Shown: positions 6,625 through 9,649 of the stretch, in pieces
Position numbering within the stretch: position 1 is the stretch's first letter
How the letters are laid out: each line of letters begins with the position of its first letter
Assembly: GCA_009693345.1 (NCBI GenBank)
Contig: SHXL01000103.1
Span: 1 to 9,649, forward strand
DNA: 9,649 nt
Reading direction: 5' to 3'
From: Betaproteobacteria bacterium
GTDB lineage: Bacteria > Pseudomonadota > Gammaproteobacteria > Burkholderiales > SG8-39
The notes under the pieces: model-generated
Database searches by the model: none
The model's input: the letters and a program-made list of their open reading frames with translations, nothing else
What the model was told of the DNA's origin: nothing
Translations under genes and position numbers: made by a program

Positions 6625-7613
6625 ATGAGCCCCGTAATCGACGTTCACACCCACATGCTAAACAACGAGTGGCTGAAGCTGCTCGAGAAGCACGGCCGCC
6701 CGCGCTACACGCTGAAATCCGTCGGCGGCGGACTGCGCGTCATTCACCTTGATGGCGCGCCGTTCATTACGCCGGTGCCCGAAATGTTCGACTGGGACCT
6801 GCGCATCAAGAACATGAACCGGGTCGGCATCGACGTCTCGGTGGTCTCACTCACCTGCCCGAACGCTTACTGGGGCGGCGAGGCGGTGAGCCTCAAGGCG
6901 GCGCAGGTGATGAACGATGAGATGGCAAGGGTGCGAAAATCTTGGCCCGACCGCATCCAGTGGTTCTGCTCTCTGCCGTGGCAGTACGAAAAGGCGGCGC
7001 TCGCGGAACTCAAGCGCTGCCTCAAGGCGGGCGCCTGCGGCGTGATGGTGCTCGCCAACATCGGCGGAAGATCGCTCACCGATCCGGCATTCGCGAAAAT
7101 CTGGAAAGCGATCGACGATGCAAAGCTGCCGGTGCTGATCCATCCGACCGCACCTCCCGGCGTGGCGGAAATGGAAATGCAGCAGTTCCAGCTGGTCGCC
7201 TCGATCGGCTTCACCACCAACACCACTCTGGCGGTGGCACGCATGATCTACGACGGTTTCTTCGATCGTTTCCAGAAACTGAAAATCATTGCTAGCCACG
7301 GCGGCGACACCCTGCCGTACCTGATCGGGCGCATGGACCGGTGCTACGAGCACATCCCGGCCTGCCGCACGAAAACGCAGGAAAACCCAGCCTCCACGCG
7401 CGCCGCATCTACGCCGACGCGGTCGTGTTTACCGATGAGGCGCTGGCGATGGCGGTAAGCGTGTTCGGCTCGGGTAACGTGCTGTACGGTTCGGACTATC
7501 CGCACACCATCGGCGACCCGATCGGCTGCTTCGCGCGCGTTGACCGGTTGCCCGCCGGCGTCCGGGAGAGGGTGCGGGGGCGGAATTCGGAGCGTATATT
7601 CGATTTCCGATGA
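6625..7613 (+). pseudogene. ACMSD-type amidohydrolase (COG2159) broken by a 1-base frameshift
   Basis: ATG 6625 is preceded by GAAAGGG (6611-6617). The protein belongs to the metal-dependent amidohydrolase group that includes aminocarboxymuconate-semialdehyde decarboxylase and related decarboxylases and hydrolases. Visible ligands are H8 and H10 in VIDVHTHM, H173 in LIHPTAPPG and H225 in IIASHGGDTLPYLIGRMDR. After ACRTKTQEN the frame runs into unrelated sequence and stops at 7458 (277 residues). The family sequence continues in the neighbouring frame as RRIYADAVVFTDEA, NVLYGSDYPHTIGD (catalytic Asp in GSD, codon 7494-7496) and ERIFDFR, stopping at 7611-7613. Adding one A to the run at 7382-7385 restores a 329-residue protein, a normal length for the family. 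The truncated product lacks the Asp. This is either a real loss of function or a sequencing/assembly error in a homopolymer. Substrate unknown. Confidence 0.
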
Positions 7614-8383
7614 CAATCTATCATCAGGGCACAGCCTGGGCTGCGCGCAAACTGTCGATAAGCAAAGCGGAGCTCGGAGCGCGCGTGAAGCTCGCAGCGT
7701 GCTATCGGATCTTCAATCACCTCGGCTGGGTGGAGATGATCTTCAACCACATCACGCTGCGCGTGCCGGGGCCGGAGAAGTTTTTCCTCATCAATCCCTT
7801 CGGTCTGCATTACAGCGAGATCACCGCGTCCAGCCTATTACTGATCGACATCGAGGGTAACCCGGTGCGCGAAACAAAGTTCCCCGTAAACAGGGCTGGC
7901 TTCGTGATCCATAGCGCAATTCACGCTTCGGTTCCGGACGCGCGCTGCGTGATGCACACGCACACCACCACCGGCATGGCGGTCGCGTGCCAGAAGGACG
8001 GGCTCTCGCCCACCAATTTCTATGCGGCGCAATTGCACGGCGGCGTCGCGTACCACGACTTCGAGGGCATCACGGTCGAGGAAGGCGAGAAGACGCGCTT
8101 GGTGGCAAGCATCGGCAGCAAGCGGGCTGTGATCCTGCGCAACCACGGCCTGCTCGCCTGGGGGCCCTCGGTGCCGGAAGCGTTCATGACGCTCTGGACG
8201 CTGCAAAGAGCCTGCGACGTGCAGATCGCCGCGAGTAGTGCTGGCGCGCTGAACCCGATCAGGAGCGAAGTGTTCGCGCAGACGGTGCGCGAATCCGGGC
8301 CGGGAGAAAAGCGCACGTGCGAGGATGTGTTCGCGGCGATGCAGCGCATCGTGGACGCGAAAGACCCTTCGTACCGCGATTGA
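7610..8383 (+). CDS. Class II aldolase/adducin-family protein
   Basis: This 257-residue cytoplasmic protein has the class II aldolase/adducin fold. ATG 7610 overlaps the TGA of the amidohydrolase frame (7611-7613), so the two were probably translationally coupled; no strong Shine-Dalgarno is seen. The start gives the usual N terminus ARVKLAACYRIFNHLGWVEM, then IFNHITLRVPG and NPFG (62-65). Metal-binding histidines are H116 and H118 in VMHTHTTTG and H179 in LRNHGLLAWG, equivalent to H92, H94 and H155 of L-fuculose-1-phosphate aldolase. The catalytic Glu73 of that enzyme aligns with G97 in NRAGFVIHSAIH, as in the adducin-like subgroup, so classical aldolase chemistry is doubtful. Some family members act as decarboxylases of aromatic acids, which would suit a catabolic cluster beside an ACMSD-like gene. 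Substrate unknown; family assignment is firm. Confidence 0.
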   Translation: MTIYHQGTAWAARKLSISKAELGARVKLAACYRIFNHLGWVEMIFNHITLRVPGPEKFFLINPFGLHYSEITASSLLLIDIEGNPVRETKFPVNRAGFVIHSAIHASVPDARCVMHTHTTTGMAVACQKDGLSPTNFYAAQLHGGVAYHDFEGITVEEGEKTRLVASIGSKRAVILRNHGLLAWGPSVPEAFMTLWTLQRACDVQIAASSAGALNPIRSEVFAQTVRESGPGEKRTCEDVFAAMQRIVDAKDPSYRD

Positions 8384-8438
8384 ATCCAGCCTGGGACGCG
8401 AGATGTTGATTTTCCCAATCCACCAAGGGGCGAAGAGC

Positions 8439-9500
8439 ATGAAGAAATTCTCAATTGCACTGACACTGGTTTGCGCGCTGTGGATATCGGCCGGCGCGCC
8501 CACAGCGCGGGCTGCCCCGTGCCTGGCTGTCACATTGACCGGCACCCAGAGCGGCCCGCAACTCTTCAACGGGCAGGCGGGCGCAGGAACGCTGGTGCGC
8601 TTCGGCGACGACAGCAATGACTGCGGCGCCGTGAAACTGCAGTTCGACGCGGGGCGCGGGACCAATATGCGGCTTTCGCAGATCGGCGTGCGGCCGGCGC
8701 AGCTCAATGCGATTTTCTTCACGCATATGCACTCGGATCACACCGAGGGCTTTGCCGACATCATGCAGTTGCGCTGGAACAACAACTCGAAGGGACCGAA
8801 GCTCGACGTGGTCTGCAGCGTCGATGCCGCATCGCCACTGGGGTTCGCCCTGAGTTGCGGAAAGTTTGTACTGCACATCGGCGACGCGTTTATCCAATCG
8901 GGCGAGATCGCCCAGCGCCGCTCGGAGGACAAGGAGCGTCTCGCGGGAGGTCCGGCCGAATTGGCCAATGTCCTTGCATTCACGCCGAATGACGAACCGC
9001 AATTGGTTTGGTCCTCCGGTGCTGTGAAGGTCAGCGCCATCCGCTCAAACCATGTCGCGGGTCATGCATCCTATCGGGTGGACACACCCGCTGGCAGTGT
9101 GGTGATTGGCGGCGACGCGGGCAGCGACGTGGTCACGCCGCCGCGCGTTACCTCCACATCTGCACAGGTCGAAAAGTTGGCGCAGGGAGTCGACATCATC
9201 GTGCATTCGGCGTTTCATCCCATCATGGGGCCGGACAAGACCAGTGGAATGCCGGCGCTGCTCTTTTATCGCCAGAGTCTGGCCCCCGATCTGGGCGCGT
9301 TGGCGAAACGGGTGGGAGCGAAGCATCTCATGCTCACCCACCTTGGCCCATCGATGGGGACCGAGCGCCACGGCCCGTGGAAGATTCCAGGCGGCCCTCT
9401 AACGCAGGCCGATTACCGCAATGCGGTAGAGAGCAGCGCCTTCGCCGGCAATATCGTCGTCGGTACCGATCTCGCCACCATCCGCATTCCGGCGAAGTGA
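8439..9500 (+). CDS. Exported metallo-beta-lactamase-fold hydrolase
   Basis: The gene encodes 353 residues. I chose ATG 8439 because a clear signal peptide follows (MKKFSIALTLVCALWISAGAPTARA, cleavage near A25) and AAGGGG lies at 8425-8430. An ATG at 8403 would add 12 residues and has only a weak GGGA. The hallmark HMHSDH (96-101) is the HxHxDH metal motif of MBL-fold enzymes and sits after the LQFDAGRGTNMRLSQIGV segment. Further candidate ligands are H residues in NHVAGHASY, D226 in VVIGGDAGSD and H301 in LMLTHLGPS. The layout resembles the RNase Z/arylsulfatase-like branch, but the signal peptide puts the protein in the periplasm, so it is not a tRNA-processing enzyme. A small-molecule ester, sulfate or lactone substrate is possible but unproven. 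It lies 55 bases after the aldolase-like gene in the same direction and probably shares its transcript. Confidence 0.
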   Translation: MKKFSIALTLVCALWISAGAPTARAAPCLAVTLTGTQSGPQLFNGQAGAGTLVRFGDDSNDCGAVKLQFDAGRGTNMRLSQIGVRPAQLNAIFFTHMHSDHTEGFADIMQLRWNNNSKGPKLDVVCSVDAASPLGFALSCGKFVLHIGDAFIQSGEIAQRRSEDKERLAGGPAELANVLAFTPNDEPQLVWSSGAVKVSAIRSNHVAGHASYRVDTPAGSVVIGGDAGSDVVTPPRVTSTSAQVEKLAQGVDIIVHSAFHPIMGPDKTSGMPALLFYRQSLAPDLGALAKRVGAKHLMLTHLGPSMGTERHGPWKIPGGPLTQADYRNAVESSAFAGNIVVGTDLATIRIPAK

Positions 9501-9582
9501 ACTGGCGTGCGTTCCGCTCGCCGATGAGTCTTGTGCGATCGCCAGCGAGTTTGTAGACTTAACCGCGAAGTGAACATCTAAC

Positions 9583-9590
9583 GGGAGGGG
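9583..9590 (+). promoter_or_regulatory. Strong Shine-Dalgarno before the last gene
   Basis: GGGAGGGG is six bases upstream of ATG 9597 and is the best ribosome binding site in the window. The 96-base gap before this gene (9501-9596) holds no clear terminator. A weak TTGTGC (9531-9536) and TAGACT (9554-9559) pair at 17-base spacing could be a promoter, but the match is poor. Confidence 0.
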
Positions 9591-9596
9591 AATCTC

Positions 9597-9649
9597 ATGA
9601 GACGTTTGATCTGGTCGTTTGCCATTGCCGCTGCTTGCGCTATCGCGCC
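9597..9649 (+). CDS. Start of an exported protein, cut by the window end
   Basis: ATG 9597, preceded by a strong Shine-Dalgarno, opens a frame that reads MRRLIWSFAIAAACAIA before the window ends. Two arginines followed by a hydrophobic alanine-rich stretch look like the start of a Sec signal peptide or a lipoprotein signal. Only 17 residues are visible, so the family cannot be named. Given the catabolic neighbours, another Bug-type solute-binding protein is a reasonable guess. Confidence 0.
   Translation, partial: MRRLIWSFAIAAACAIA

Noticed and set aside
7378..7390. Programmed -1 frameshift joining the two amidohydrolase parts
   Set aside because: A -1 slip at GAAAAC would restore the protein, but the codon phasing (CAG GAA AAC) does not form a canonical X XXY YYZ heptamer, and I see no obvious downstream stem. 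A one-base deletion or sequencing error is simpler.
8325..8438. Upstream extension of the MBL frame into the aldolase-like gene
   Set aside because: It overlaps the end of a well-supported gene, and a clear signal peptide begins at 8439.
9502..9545. Inverted repeat CTGGCG...CGCCAG after the MBL gene as a terminator
   Set aside because: The arms are only six bases with a loop of about 32 bases and no T-run follows.

Overview
The window is GC-rich, tightly packed bacterial DNA with no RNA genes, insertion sequences or CRISPR arrays that I can see. A Bug-family (tripartite tricarboxylate transporter type) periplasmic binding protein, an ACMSD-type amidohydrolase and a class II aldolase-like gene lie side by side, next to an HME-RND copper/silver efflux operon. 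This gene content suggests a betaproteobacterium of the Burkholderiales type. That assignment is an inference from gene content, not a taxonomic proof.

Region 1 (1-5007, + strand) is the distal part of a cus/sil-type Cu(I)/Ag(I) efflux operon. It holds the end of a TolC-family outer membrane channel (cusC-like), the periplasmic adaptor cusB with a CusF-like metal chaperone domain fused to its C terminus, the RND pump cusA, and a 75-residue two-helix membrane protein of unknown function. All three junctions are 4-base overlaps (ATGA, ATGA, GTGA), so translation of the four genes is probably coupled. The metal-binding methionines of CusB and CusA and the His/Trp/Met/Met set of CusF are all present. 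Two methionines of the E. coli CusA ion relay are replaced.

Region 2 (5009-5662, - strand) is a secreted zincin-like metalloprotease candidate with a HELAH motif. It converges on the cus operon with one base between the stop codons.

Region 3 (5728-9649, + strand) looks like a catabolic operon: Bug-type solute-binding protein, amidohydrolase, class II aldolase/adducin-family protein, exported metallo-beta-lactamase-fold hydrolase, and the start of another exported protein. Together they suggest capture and breakdown of an unidentified organic acid or aromatic compound. Two of these genes carry lesions. The binding protein lacks about 25-30 residues found in the middle of typical family members. 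The amidohydrolase has a one-base frameshift in an A-run that removes its catalytic aspartate. The aldolase-like protein keeps its metal-binding histidines but lacks the usual catalytic glutamate, so it is probably not a classical aldolase.

I see no wholly new system. The points most worth a second look are the small protein coupled to cusA, the CusA relay substitutions, the two damaged neighbouring genes, and the uncharacterised catabolic cluster.
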